A stretch of DNA of 64,000 nt from Haematobia irritans (Eukaryota > Arthropoda > Insecta > Diptera > Muscidae). Made by a program: the position numbers and the translations under genes. The stretch lies in assembly GCF_050003625.1 (NCBI RefSeq), contig NC_134400.1, positions 67,722,126 through 67,786,125 of the forward strand. The letters are read 5' to 3'. The notes below the pieces were generated by a model. It was not told where the DNA came from. It saw only the letters and a program-made list of their open reading frames with translations, and did not search any database. The first letter of the stretch is position 1; every line of letters starts with the position of its first letter. This document shows positions 1 through 11,347 of this stretch, piece after piece.

Positions 1-3000
1 ACAACATCATTGATCTTCTTGATGACTTTGTATGGGCCTTCCCACTGTCTTTGCAGTTTAGGACACAATCCTTTCTTTCGTTGCGGGTTAAATAGCAGAA
101 CCAATTCTTCTTCTTGGAAGCCCTCAGTATTTACAGCACGATCGTGTGTCGCCTTCATTCTGTTGCTGACCATTTTTATTTTGTTGCGCACTGATTCGTG
201 AACTTCACCGAAAGTGTTTAGGATGTCGTTTCTGCTTTCTTCCATGGCGAGCTCATTTGGTTTAGCGCCGAATATCAGATCTCCAGGCAACTTCAACTCA
301 GTTCCGAATAGAACATTGGCCGGTGTTCGAGAGGTGGAATCATGAATGGCAGATCTATACGACAGCAAAAACTTTGGTATATGCTCGTCCCAGTCCCTCT
401 GGCCGTTGTCCACTACTTTTCGAAGATGTTCCTCCAGAGTGCGATTAAACCTTTCTACCATGCCATCGGATTGTGGATGTAATGGCGTAGTCCTCGTTTT
501 CTTGGTACCAAGGGATTCACACATCTCTTTGAATATGGCCGATTCAAAATTTCTTCCCTGGTCTGAGTGAATCTCGGACGGCACACCGTAGCGACATATC
601 CAGTTTTTGTTGACCACATCCACAATCATTTTTGCCTCTTGGTTTGGAATTGCATACACCTCCGGCCATTTGCTGAAGTAATCCATGACCACAAGGACAT
701 AACGGTTTCCAGAATCACTTACTGGGAAAGGGCCTGCCACGTCCATTGATATTCTTTCAAACGGGGCTCCTGGTCTATATTCTTGCATAGGACCTCGACT
801 TTTCCTTGTTGGACCTTTCGCCTTCATGCACTTCTCGCAATTGGCTACCCATTCAGCAATTGATTTCTGGCATCCAACCCAGTAGAATCGTTGCTTCACT
901 TTCTCGACGGTTTTGGTTATTCCCAGATGACCTCCACTGGGACCATTATGGAACTCCGACAAAACTTCTCTTATTTTGGAATCTGGAACGATGATCAAAT
1001 TTCGGCTGCTCTTGCCATCTTCGCTTTCCCATTTACGTTGCAGGGATCCATTGACTAGAACTAAACTATCCCATTGAGCCCAGTATGATTTCATAAGTGG
1101 ACTTTCGGCTGCGATGTCTTTCTTACTGGGCTTCTCGTTCTCTTCCTTTGCCGAAATAATTTTGCTCAAAATGGGATCTTTACGCTGTTCTGTTGGCCAG
1201 TCCACTCCAGATTCGATGTGTAACAGCCGAATATCAACAATCTCCTCCTTATGTTCAGCTTTCGAGCAGTGCTTGCATTCTATACTGCAAGGTCGACGTG
1301 ACAAAGCGTCAGCGTTACCGTGTTTTCCACCTTTTCTATGCTCGACACTGAAATCATAGCTTTGGAGCCTCTCGATCCAACGTGCCAGTTGAGCTTCCGG
1401 ATTCTTGAATTGGAGCAACCATCGTAGAGCTGAGTGATCAGTCCTGAGCAAGAAGTGTTGTCCATACAAATATTTATGATAATGTTTTACACTCTCTATG
1501 ACGGCTAGCAGCTCTCGTCGCGTTACACAGTAGTTCTTTTCGGGCTTGGACAACGTTCGGCTGAAATATCCGATGACCTTCTCCTTGCCGTCTATCTGTT
1601 GGGATAGCACACCTCCAATACCATGCGCGCTAGCATCTGTATCCAAAACGAATTTTTCGCCCGGAATAGGATACGCTAGAACAGGAGCTGAACATAAAAG
1701 TTCTTTTAAATGTTGGAATGACTCCTCCTGTTCGTCGCTCCACTGGAACTTCTGACCTTTTTGCGTCAATTTATGGAGACTAGCGGCGATGCTGGCGAAG
1801 TTTGGGACGAATCGTCGGTAATATGTACATAACCCAAGGAAACTTCTTAATTCGTGGAGATTTCGGGGTCGTGGCCAATCTCTGACAGCTTGGATTTTGT
1901 CTTCATCGGTGGATATGCCCTCTGCAGTCACATGATGACCCAGGTATTTAACTTCCCGCTGGAAAAGGGAGCATTTCTTTGCGTTAAGGCGTAGACCAGC
2001 GGCTGACAATTGCTGGATAACGTCTTTCAAGTTCTTAAGGTGCTCGTCAAATATTTTGCCCATCACTATGATGTCATCCAAGTATATCAAGCACGATTTC
2101 CAGTGCAACCCCTTCAGTACCCGCTCCATCAATCTTTCGAAGGTAGCCGGAGCGTTGCAGAGCCCGAACGGCATTACATTGAATTGCCAGAGACCGCCAT
2201 TAACGCCAAAAGCCGTCTTTTCCTTGTCTTTCTCGGCGATCTCTACTTGCCAATATCCACTCTGCAAATCGAGCGTAGAAAACCATGTTGTTCCGGCTAG
2301 TGTGTCCAACGTGTCATCAATGCGTGGAAGCGGATAACTGTCCTTTTTGGTGACATCATTCAGTTTTCTGTAGTCCACGCAGAATCGGGTACTTCCATCT
2401 TTCTTTTTGACCAGCACAACTGGGGAACACCAAGGACTTGATGACGGCTCGATCACACCACTCTCCGCCATTTCCTTTATGAGCTTTTGAACTTCGTCTC
2501 TTTTTGCCAGGGGAACACTTCGTGGTGCCTGTTTTATGGGCCTTTCTTCTGCGGTTTTAATTTCATGTTTCACTACAGATGTTCTCCTTGATTTCCCTTT
2601 TCAGAAGCAAAAGCAGAGGCGTTTTTCCACAACAATTGCTTGGCTTTATTTCTCTCTGACGGCGATAGATGACGTGTCCAAGCTTCAACATACGCTTCTA
2701 GATGTTTTCTCACTGCTCCATGTGTCTTTGATGAGTTGCCTTCCAAATTGACTATTGCATCGGCTGGTGTACATTTTCCAATATCAGAAAATTTTACAAT
2801 TTGCTCATGATTGTCAGACAAGTTCAAGACACGAACTAGTATTAGTCTCTTTTCGTTCGTTGTTACCAGGGCATTTGCTATCAAGATGTTGTTGCTTTTG
2901 TTTTCTGCTGGTTCAACAACCCACAATTGGCCGACTTCACAATCTCCATTCATAGAAACCCATATAATTGCTTCGGCATTCGGTGGTATAGACTCTGACT

Positions 3001-3478
3001 GGCTCGTTGTCAAACGTCTGACAGGTGTATTCCCGTCGTATCCCACGTTTACCGTTATTTCGGCATCGCACCATGTCATTACACGACGCTTCATATCCAA
3101 ATTGAGACCAAAAGCAATCATGAAATCCGCTCCAATTATAACTTCGTCTACTATATCGGCCACAATGAAATCATAAGTAATGGATTTGTTAGCAATAGTT
3201 AATTTTACGGTGACCTTTCCATATACGGTTGCGGGTTCCCCAGTAGCCGTGCGTAGCTTGACTCCAATCAGTGGTGTAACTTTTCCTTTTACTAAATCAG
3301 ATCTAATGATAGACTTTGATGCACCAGTATCCAACGTCAAAGTACGCTTGTCGCCATTAATAACACCCGCAATAGTTAAATTGTTATTTTTCTGTTGAAC
3401 TATTGCTATGGAGATGGTGGGGCCATCGTCTGTGGGAGCCAGCTCTTGCCCCGCTGAACTAGCTCGATTTAGTTTAAA
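1..3478 (-). pseudogene. pol: gypsy-type pol polyprotein, frameshifted copy
   Basis: The reading frame entered by -1 slippage at 3472-3478 gives an aspartic protease (DTGAS about 15 residues into the stretch that begins at 3340) and a linker that stays open to 2573. There copy 1 has one A fewer than copy 2 in the run corresponding to AAGGAAGAAC, so the frame ends after the residues GNQG. Beyond the lesion the DNA still matches copy 2 through reverse transcriptase, RNase H and integrase up to the window edge. I saw no second obvious break there, but I did not translate every codon. In an intact element this polyprotein would be cut by its own protease and would copy and integrate the element. 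Here it is expected to make only a protease fragment. Confidence 0.85.
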
Positions 3479-4824
3479 GGTGACTCACTTGACTGTGGGG
3501 TCACCTTCTTATGGCTATTGTTTAATGGAGATGGTGATGTGGACCTTGACCGTTTGCGTCGTGCTTTGCATTCTCGAGCTAGATGTCCCGGCTTATCACA
3601 GTTATAGCATTTGATCCGGGATTTATTTGCCTCTTGCTTCATTTCTTGCATTGCCTGCTTCATGGCCTCTTTCATCGACTCAATAACGGACTTTGATTCA
3701 TCACACTCTGTCTCTACTTTACGTACCTTGTGAATTTGAGGCCGCGCTAGCAATCTCGCAGTCTCCTGTGCAAGTGCGAATGTTACTGTTTCTGCGAATG
3801 TAGCCTTTTGTGACGCATATGTTGCACATTTTATATCTGGGTCTCGAATGCCATTCACAAAGGTCTCAATTTTGATGCGGTCCACAAGTGGGTGACTCTC
3901 TCCTGGGTATGCCAGTAGCACCAACCGCTCAACTTCTGTTGCAAAGTCTTGTAGAGTCTCGTTTGATTTCTGGATTCTACCTCTTAATTCCATTCTAAAG
4001 ATGTCTTGCTTATGTTCTCCACCGTACTTGCGTTGTAGTGCAGCTATTACTTCGTTATAGTTATTTCTGGAAGAAGTTGGGATACTTTGTATTACATCGG
4101 CAGCATTACCCTTCAATGCCAACAGAAGTTCAATTGCTCTGTCGTTGTCATTCCACATGTTTCTGGATGCCACCGTCTCAAATTGGAATTTGAAAACATC
4201 AAATGAAGATGAGCCATCAAAAACAGGAGTTTAGATTTTTGGGCCGTCGATTACGCGCACGGGACAACCTTTAATTTCCAGGTCAGCCATTTTTTTCTCC
4301 AGGTGTAGAAGTTTCTCATCGTGAACCACAATTTTCTCATCTACGGAAAGAACTTTCTTATCCAATTCTATAATTTGACCTTCTATATGATCCACACGTT
4401 TCTCCATGCTTTCAGAAATTTCTTGAAGTTTTTCATTGAGAATTCTAGAATTTTCGTCCATATTTTTTGAATTTTCGTCCATCTTTTTTGAATTTTCGTC
4501 GAATTTTTCTTCCAATTTTCTAGAATTCTCATCCATGATTTTTCTAGAGTTTTCCTCCATCATTTTACTCAAAACACTGAGCATTGATGTGTAATCTACA
4601 ACACTCGAAGCCACAGACGGAGTTTCTACACTGCTGGTATTGACGAGTATTGATTCATCAATGTCTTCCTTATAATCAAACTCATGCGTCGCAATGTCCA
4701 TATTACGCCGTTCAAACTCTTCCAGTAGACGCTTTTGAAGCTGGGCCTTATTGAATGTTGTCGGCAGCTCCAGTTTGCTCAATTCCTTTTTTAAGTCTTC
4801 CACACGAAGCTCATTAAACTTCAT
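3469..4824 (-). pseudogene. gag: gypsy-type Gag with SAP domain, nonsense mutated
   Basis: The ATG at 4824 opens a frame with a SAP-like helix-extension-helix at residues ~4-40 (LRVEDLKKELSKLELPTT, then KRLLEEF). A coiled-coil of repeated ENS(R/K)K(L/M) units follows, then a capsid-like region and a CCHC zinc knuckle (CYNCDKPGHLAREC). The frame is interrupted once, by TAA at 4231-4233 where copy 2 reads AAA. Translation could resume in the same frame and run to the stop at 3469-3471. The SAP motif is a DNA-binding module in host chromatin proteins; its presence in Gag is visible in both copies. A -1 slippery heptamer overlaps the 3' end. Gag would package element RNA, but this copy cannot make the full protein. 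Confidence 0.85.
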
Positions 4825-4862
4825 TGTAGATTTTTTTTCGTTATTTCACTTCCGACACCAAT

Positions 4863-6228
4863 TGTTACGTTTTTATATTTAGGCGTTTTTAATTACCCGA
4901 CAATTAAAACAGTTCTTTTAAATAACGACAACCCTGCCAGCATTTCAAAGTTCCATTTCAACCTCATCGTTACCACAGACTCGTAAATGTCACTTCAACC
5001 ATCATGAAAAGGTACATCAAAAAGTACATGCAAGTAATTTGCCATCCCTACTGTTAAAAAAGCCATTTTTTTTGTGAAACGCCAAGCGCAACCAGCTTGT
5101 TATATTTTAATTAAATAAAAACGAAAATAAAGTTCTGAAAACATAGATTATACGCTTAAAATTGTGAAAGGTATATTGGTGAACAATTTGGTGATTTTCC
5201 AAATGGAATAAAGTGATTGTTTTTCAGATATTTTACAGACATGCTGCCTCCATGGAATAAAAACACTGGTTGATAGACGCAGCAACATGTAACTCGTTAC
5301 TTGTAACTCAACATCATCATTAATGCCAAAAATTATGTTAAATGTAATGTGATAGTGGTATAAATGTTATATTTTTAAGAATTTGTAAATGTTTAATCAA
5401 ATTAATAAATATCTAAACAAACGTGTTTTACTCGACCACAATGATTCTTTTACAACTATCTTAAAATGCACTTTTTCTGATTGTGTGGAGGGTCCCTTAT
5501 TGGCGTCGTTCTAAATTGATCTATAAAGGCACCTAATAATTGCACTCATGCGAAACATTTTTGTAGTAACTTGGCGTGGTACAACTTCTCAATAGTGACG
5601 GCGCTTTTCCGACGAGTTTTTGATGTCGTATATGATTGTTTTCGACGTAGTGGGGATTCTCAAAAGAGTCCCCAAATTCAAAAAATGTTGGCAGGGAATC
5701 TACAATTTATTTACTATGACTTCACACTTTACAATTCGTTCACACTGAAGTTATTCGTTTGACGCTTTAATTAAGACTGACTCGTTAGCAGCATGCGAGC
5801 GCTTTTATATATGACAGTGTGGTAATACGAGAACATTCTGGTAACTACAATATTCTGGCAACGCCAGAACATTCTTAGACAATGCTAGAAGGATCTACGA
5901 CCATTAGGCTGTTCATCTGGTGGCTGCCAAACACATACACACTCACATAGATATATGCTCGCATTACTACAACAACAATGACAATAGACAATGAGATGAA
6001 ATGAGAATGCAGAATAACAAAGCAAAGGGGTTGCTATTCTATGAGAGAGTTAGAACTAACATTTCGGTAAGCAAACAAAAGAACATAAAAGAAATTCAGG
6101 AAAATACTAGAAAATGAATAGATGATTCCAACAAGTGATAGCGAAATTTTATCGTTACAATTTGAAGTTTTAAATTAACGGAAACTAATTTAAATAAACT
6201 TATATCTATAATTATCAAATTCGTAACA
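4863..6228 (-). repeat. LTR of gypsy copy 1, split by an insertion
   Basis: On the minus strand this LTR starts with TGTTACGAATTTG at 6228 and ends with CGTAACA at 4863. Removing the 765-bp insertion (4932-5696) and its 2-bp duplication leaves about 599 bp, against 606 bp in copy 2. It carries the same TATA-like stretch and a short spacer before gag. Small indels and substitutions set it apart from the copy 2 LTRs, consistent with an older insertion. Confidence 0.9.
4932..5696. mobile_element. CCCTGCC-ended non-autonomous DNA element, copy A
   Basis: A 765-bp insertion lies within the LTR. Its ends are inverted: CCCTGCCAGCATTT on the left and AAATGTTGGCAGGG on the right, so the terminal repeat is about 14 bp. 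The empty site is known exactly from the intact LTR (GACAATCTA). It shows a 2-bp duplication of AA on each side. No coding frame is recognisable; the short frame at 5571-5762 resembles nothing I know. A second copy in opposite orientation is at 25390-26485. The superfamily is not assigned: a 2-bp non-TA duplication argues against Tc1/mariner and against piggyBac (TTAA). Confidence 0.85.
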
Positions 6229-6327
6229 ATATAATCAAAATTGAAAGCAATGTATCAAAAAATAGAGAAAAAGAGGAATAAATAAAAGGCTGGAAGCAGA
6301 GTTAATCGGGAAGTATCACCACTATGC
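6229..6327. other. AT-rich flank of gypsy copy 1
   Basis: About 100 bp between the gypsy LTR and the stop-side end of the FP-like relic. Nothing recognisable; no splice or coding signal seen. Confidence 0.5.
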
Positions 6328-7081
6328 TTAACATAATGCATGGATCGGACGAAAAAATTTATTGAGATCGTCGAAGTTTTCTATTAGGATTGGATCAGTA
6401 TCAGATGATGTCTTAATGTATATAAGTCCACGATACGAAAAAGTGGAGGTAATGATCTTTTGCTTCTTCATTTTTATTGCAGCCTGTAATATTTTAAAGT
6501 TTAAAGATGTCAGATTTTCATTAATATATATTGGGTGGTTAGTGTCAAAACCAATGAGATGCAAACGCTATTGAGAACGATTATTCTTTCTAAACTGTGC
6601 CAGCATACGCAGTATCGAGTTTTTATCATATGGTGTGAGCAGTTTTATTATGATTGTCGTGTCCCTAGTATTCCTATTACTTTTATTATTAATGCGATAG
6701 ATCGCCTTATACATTGGTATGGGGATGTTCAAAACATTACAGATACACTCGAATGTCTTACATAGGTTTTCTGTTTTCACATAAGGTATCCCATTGATAC
6801 GTAAGTCGCAAGCAACAGATAAATTATTTTGTTTCTCTATGTGTATCTTTACATCATTATGCTCATCACGAATGCATTTTAATTCTTCATTCTCTTTTTC
6901 TAACATGGAGATCCTCTCTTCCAACTTTTGCATACCCTCGCCGAGTTGTATTTGAGTATCATATTTGTTTAACAGCTTCGATTCACTTTCGTCCAATCTC
7001 TTGTTAAGATAAACAACCAGACTCTGTTCACTCTCTTTTATCATTAATTGTATTTGCTGTAGCAAACTCTCTTAAGACATG
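6328..7081 (-). pseudogene. Coiled-coil / baculovirus-FP-like ORF relic
   Basis: Reading down from an ATG at 7081, a frame of about 250 residues carries two in-frame stops: TAA at codon 3, and TAG between 6568 and 6564. The N-terminal ~85 residues form a heptad-rich coiled coil (KLEERISMLEKENEELK). An RRM-like stretch follows (LRINGIPYVKTENLCKTF). The last ~70 residues (IYINENLTSLNFKILQAA, then GLIYIKTSSD and LIENFDDLNKFF) resemble the C-terminal domain of baculovirus FP25K-like proteins, which is widespread in insect genomes in transposon ORF1-like proteins. Such proteins are thought to bind nucleic acid with a LINE partner. No reverse transcriptase follows on either side, so this is an orphan decayed ORF. 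The family call rests on motif recall and is moderate. Confidence 0.55.
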
Positions 7082-7186
7082 GTAGCTGTCAAATGTCGTG
7101 CTTTTTTGTAGTTGTCCGCACAAAGTGATTCTTCCCTCTCCCTTTTGGCAGATGCCGTTAGCTTTTCCATAAGCTCTTCATGTAAG

Positions 7187-7235
7187 TCGTTATGCACTTT
7201 ACAGACTATCCGTTTTTCCGGACGGAATGTCGTTG
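7187..7235 (-). repeat. ~45-bp dispersed repeat, copy 1
   Basis: Minus strand: GACATTCCGTCCGG, then GATAGTCTGTAAAGTGCATAAC. The same core, with a few substitutions, occurs on the plus strand at 8819-8866 and 15936-15979. This copy lies just upstream of the FP-like relic's start codon, so it may be part of that element's leader. Function unknown. Confidence 0.6.
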
Positions 7236-7377
7236 TTTGTAAAGAATTTTGCAGTGTGTCGTATCGATACGACTTGTCGGCGATGACTAAATAATCGGTA
7301 AATGTGTTATCGATCCCATAAACATGCAGCAGTATCGATTATGCCTTCGGACTTAACTTATATTGTGCACAATATAT

Positions 7378-8801
7378 CCCAATAAACACAGGATGAGCGT
7401 TTTTCAAATGCAACAACTTTTCAGTTTGAGGGTAAATATAATTTTCAACATAAATTCAACTTGACTTGAAATAGCTCATCTTCAATACATCTTCAAATTG
7501 TTTGCGATTTACTTCCAATTTGCCAAAATGTTGACGAAATCTTTGAAAAGGTGTTGAAGATAATATGAGAAAACTTTGACAAAACACTACCCTAAAATGC
7601 AACGAAAAAACCATGTGGTTTTCAATACTTATTTGTGCAACGAAGTTCGTGGTCAATTGCAAGAAATTAAAAAATGGAAAATTTTAGACAAATAACCAAA
7701 TAGTTTATAAAAATAGGTAAGTGAAAATAAAAAATTAAATAAAACTTTAAGGAAGTCACTAAATGTATATCTCTTTGCAGAAAACTAAAATTATTCTACG
7801 TTCTGGAAAACATTAAAAAGCTGACTGATGAAAAAATGGTGGACAATTAACTGGAACTGCTTCAAATAGTTTATAATAATTGGTACGTCAATATGAAAAA
7901 TTAAATGAACACTTTAGAGAAGTCACTAAATTTAAATCTCTTTGCAGAAAACTAAAATCTTTGGATGCTACATTCTTGCAAACATTAAGAAGCTGACCAA
8001 TGAAAAATGAGTGGCTTATCGACAAGAAAAAGTTTCCAGAAACATTACAAGTGCAACCAATTAAAATTGTTAAAAACAACAAATTGTTGAAATCAACAAC
8101 TTCTGGATGAAAATGTGCATCACATTAATTCATATGCTATTATCAGTTTAGAATGGATATTTTGTGAATTCCTTCTGCTGGAAATCAATTCTAACACGCG
8201 GTCCAAATTTCAAATTGCCCGCATGTTAATATATTTTAATGCTGTTTTATGACACCAAAAGGAAGGAAGTCGAATTATCAATGCAAAAGTGTTTACTAAT
8301 AATGTTTAAGATATTTAAAGTTTTGTTGTTTGTTTTTTTTTTTTGTTCTTAAATGTTGATATGTTTAATAAGATTATTATTTATCAATTGGTATTGTAGT
8401 GTATTATGTAGTGTAGTGTATTATTATATATTTTATTTTGATGAAAATGAATAAGTTATACAAAATGCATAGAATTTTGGCTTTGACTTTCAATTTGAAG
8501 TGAGTATATCATTCATACAAATTTAGGTTGAAAAGTATTTGCAACGATGTTAATTTTGAATTTGACTCGCATCGAAAATTGTTTGACAAATTATTGAGTA
8601 GCGATGCATTTCAATTTGAGGATAACACTTGAGATATTATTGCTAATGTGTTGAATTTCACTGTTGAGGGTAATGTCTGTTTTTTGTTGAGAACGCGATT
8701 TTCTCAACAATTTCTCAACTTGAATATTACCCTAATCCTTTGAAAAAATGTTTGAAAAATTGTTGAAATTTAGCATTTTTCAAACGTTTGTGTTTATTGG
8801 G
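7378..8801. mobile_element. CCCAATAAACACA-ended inverted-repeat element
   Basis: A 1424-bp segment is bounded by CCCAATAAACACA at 7378 and its inverse TGTGTTTATTGGG ending at 8801. Looser inverted similarity continues inward (TTTTTCAAATGCAACAACTTTTCA against TTTTTCAAACG on the inverse side). The dinucleotide AT flanks both ends, which would be a 2-bp target duplication. The interior is AT-rich and holds an internal direct repeat: a TTTAGAGAAGTCACTAAAT / CTTTGCAGAAAACTAAA-type motif at ~7750-7790 and again at ~7913-7960. No long open frame is present, so it would be non-autonomous. The superfamily is unassigned. Confidence 0.7.
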
Positions 8802-8818
8802 ATGGGATATGTTCGACA

Positions 8819-8866
8819 CGATCACTGTCGTTCGGAATAACTGATAGTCTGTAAAGCGCATTACTC
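8819..8866 (+). repeat. ~45-bp dispersed repeat, copy 2
   Basis: GATCACTGTCGTTCGG, then GATAGTCTGTAAAGCGCAT. It matches the core at 7187-7235 (inverted) and 15936-15979. It sits directly outside the right end of the CCC...GGG element, while copy 1 sits outside the left end, so the pair flank that element in opposite orientation. Confidence 0.6.
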
Positions 8867-9289
8867 GACTTTTGTATTTCACACAGAAGTTGTTGTTGGT
8901 ACTCACTCTCAATTTGGTTTTCCATTGTTGCTTTTTTTTGTAGTAGGTTAATTTTGTGTATGTGTGTATAGCTTATGATGCCAATGTTTTTATTTTTATA
9001 AACACAAACAAAATAAATTATTTGTTTATAAGTTGACAAGCAGGCTTCAATCAAAAAACAAAACACACAGTTTGGATGAAAGTTAGTTGATCAACAACAC
9101 AGTGACGCCAGGACACAAAAATTGTATAAAAACAGTTTAAATTGGTTGACAACACGGAGCAATCAAAAAACACGTCCTATCTTTTCAAGTGTTAGGTTTA
9201 CAATAATTTCAATGACTTCCAAATAAAAACCGTGAAATGTACATACAAATTAAAAACAAATATTTTATTTTTATGAAATTGCACAAACG
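8867..9289. other. Unassigned AT-rich interval
   Basis: A short minus-strand frame starting MENQIESEYQQQ (ATG near 8925) reads into the ~45-bp repeat and is not recognised. Otherwise nothing is supported here. It could be a relic leader of a transposon. Confidence 0.3.
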
Positions 9290-10639
9290 TCGGAGTCTGA
9301 AGATTTTGCTGGAGTCGGAGTTGTAAAAATTTTTGCTCAACTCCGACTCCGGCTAAACTAAATTTTTTAAAACACTTCACATTTTTGTAACTAAACAAGC
9401 TTTTACGCAAAATCGTTTCCATTGCGTTATTCATTCGATAAATGTAAGTTATGACTGTAAATGAAAAGCAACTTCCAATTAAGGAGGTCATTTTATGTTT
9501 CCTAGAGTGTTAGACTAGCAGATGGGTTGAATCAATCCATATTAATGTCCACCATCAAAACAATTTATTTGAAATATTTCGAACAATCAATTTTATTTCT
9601 TTAAATTTTATTTTAAAACCATATACCTATATACATATGGCGAATATTGCCAGAATTTTTTTCTTAAATTTATTTCTATAGAAAATTTCGTACAAATTTT
9701 ATTTCTATAGAAAATTTTGTAAAACTTTTATTTCTATAGAAAATTTTGCTAAATTTTATTTCTACAGACAATGTTGCTAAATTTTTTTTTAAAAAATTTG
9801 TTTTTATTGATAATTTTTTCATAAATTTATTTCTATAGAAAATTTTGCAAAATTTTATATCTATAGAAATTTTTCTTTAAATTTTATTTCTATACATATT
9901 TTGGTCAACATTTTATTTCTATAGAAAATTTTGTCAAAATTTTATTTCTAAAAAATTTTCTCAAAATTTTATTTCTATAGCAAATATAAAAAAATTGTAA
10001 AAATTACTCAAATGTTCCTATACCTCTAATACATATATATCGACTGATGAATCATGAATGCATTTTTGCGCAATTGTCTAAAAAATTATAAATACAAAAT
10101 TTAAAGGATTTGAGATGGCTTCAATAGTTTGGTCCACAATGTGTTGAAGGGTATAATACAATGAGCTCCGTCCGACTTTGAACTTTCTTTACTTTATTTC
10201 TATAACAAATTTTCTCAAAATTTTATTTCTATAGCAAATATAAGTAAAAAATGTTTAAAAATTACTCAAATGTTCCTATACCTATAATACATACATATCG
10301 ACTGATGAATCATGAATGCATTTTTGCGAAATTGTCTTAAGAATTATAAATAAAAAATTTAAAGGATTTGAGATGGCTTCAATAGTTTTGGTACACAATA
10401 TGTTGGTCCACTATGAGCTCCGTCCGACTTTGAACTTTCTTTACTTATCTATAAATACATATACTGAAGACTGTTGGTAGCTGCTCATATTGTGATGGGT
10501 ATTTATATAATTATTTTATTTACATAGGACAGACATTGCCTTAAATTTAAAATATAGAGTTCAATTGGCATCAAATGTGAAATTAAGATCTTTTTGCACA
10601 CACAAATAAATACGATAATTTATTTATATCAATCCATTA
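9290..10639 (+). mobile_element. hAT-like minisatellite element, truncated copy
   Basis: From GTCGGAGTCTGAAGATTTTGCTGG to about 10639 this matches the complete element at 55109-57335 in the same order: GGAGTC-rich head, the unique TTTTTTAAAACACTTCACATTTTTG block, a TTTCTATAGAAAATTTTG array, then a tail around 10490-10639 (GATGGGTATTTATAT). Both termini are missing. The segment ~9965-10200 is duplicated in tandem at ~10220-10445 (both copies hold ATCGACTGATGAATCATGAA and GAGCTCCGTCCGACTTTGAA). No coding capacity. Its right end abuts a mariner relic. Confidence 0.75.
9655..10000 (+). repeat. TTTCTATAGAAAATTTTG minisatellite
   Basis: Imperfect tandem units of about 29 bp built from two short palindromes, TTCTATAGAA and CAAAATTTTG-like. 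About ten degenerate units are visible. The same array, longer, lies at ~55490-56560 inside the sister element. Confidence 0.8.
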
Positions 10640-10870
10640 TTTGAATCTTTCCCATTGTTTGTTGGGCAATATTTAAAACTGCTACCATTTGCTTTTGACT
10701 CAAAGTGTCATCTCCATTCAATATCAGCATCTTCAACCTTTTTTGTTGGCCTTCCACGTTCTTCATTTCTCACATCACAATCTTTATTTCTGACCGACTA
10801 TTGGAGAACTCCTACACTTTGAGTTTTTAAGCACCACGTTTAGAACCATATGTGACCATGGATCATGAGA
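10640..10870 (-). pseudogene. Old mariner transposase relic (N-terminal HTH part)
   Basis: The minus strand between about 10790 and 10640 reads CDVRNEERGRPTKKVEDAD and then, after a 1-nt shift, DDTLSQKQMVAVLNIAQQT. That is the linker and second helix-turn-helix of mariner transposases (the GRP motif followed by ED and an LxQxxxAxxLxV-type helix). Upstream codons (SVRNKDCDV) fit the usual W/F-x-x-F-R-x-x-DFDV segment. The catalytic D,D34D part is absent, because the sequence stops where the hAT-like element begins. It is only a fragment with at least one frameshift and is unrelated in detail to the irritans mariner at 30730. It was probably cut by the neighbouring insertion. Confidence 0.6.
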
Positions 10871-11093
10871 ATGCTCATTGTAAACCTCTGAATGAAATGG
10901 CTTAAAAGAAGATAAGAGACTGGAATCGACTTTTCTTAAGAATAACTTGCATTATGCCATCACATCTTCAGCCCAAGTTTGTAAGCACAATGTATATTGA
11001 AAGTCTATATCAACAGTTAACCAATCTCATTTGCAAGTAAATGAGAATACTGACCCAGCAGCGCAACCTCTGTTTTGGATCTCAAAATGGGTG
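10871..11093. other. Unassigned interval left of the copia element
   Basis: About 220 bp with no recognised coding or repeat sequence; it may be further decayed mariner DNA. It ends in GATTA (11094-11098), which is duplicated on the far side of the copia element. Confidence 0.4.
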
Positions 11094-11098
11094 GATTA

Positions 11099-11347
11099 TA
11101 TTGGATATTAAACCTTATCCTTTCGGGTTAGTAAAAAGCGTCAGCGAACTTATTAAAACAAATGTTATAGTTTTATTTAATTCGTAGAAAGTGTGAATAC
11201 AGAATAATCAAGTTGACAAGAAGAAAAAAATTTAGTATATATATTCAAATTATTTTCTCAGAACAAAAATCTATTTCAAAGCTACTATTATAAAAATATT
11301 TCTATGTTATAAAGTGCTTTTTAACCAGGTAGTACAAATGTCCTACA
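11099..11347 (-). repeat. copia 3' LTR
   Basis: 249 bp, beginning TGTAGGAC and ending CCAATA on the minus strand. It is nearly identical to the LTR at 15257-15505. The end of the pol frame reads into it (stop at 11302). Confidence 0.93.

Larger units (their letters stand above)
1..6228 (-). mobile_element. Ty3/gypsy-type LTR retrotransposon, copy 1 (3' end outside window)
   Basis: This copy lies in reverse orientation and matches the complete copy at 19023-25274 base for base over long stretches. It begins inside the C-terminal part of pol at the window edge and runs through pol, gag and the upstream LTR, which ends at 6228 with the same terminal TGTTACG seen in copy 2. Its 3' LTR would lie to the left of the window. 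The LTR is interrupted by a foreign inverted-repeat element. Copy 1 differs from copy 2 by scattered substitutions, a 1-bp loss in pol near 2583 and a nonsense codon in gag at 4231-4233, so it is not coding-competent. The differences between the copies suggest two separate insertions rather than one recent duplication. Confidence 0.93.

Noticed and set aside
5571..5762. 63-codon frame in the CCCTGCC element
   Set aside because: Crosses the element's right end into the LTR, so it cannot be an element gene; no similarity recognised.
8794..9066. 90-codon minus-strand frame beginning MFCFLIEACL and containing MENQIESEYQQQ
   Set aside because: Runs through a dispersed repeat into the end of a mobile element; no domain recognised.
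9655..10000. Possible CRISPR-like array of short repeats
   Set aside because: Units are contiguous and degenerate without unique spacers, in a eukaryotic setting; this is a minisatellite.
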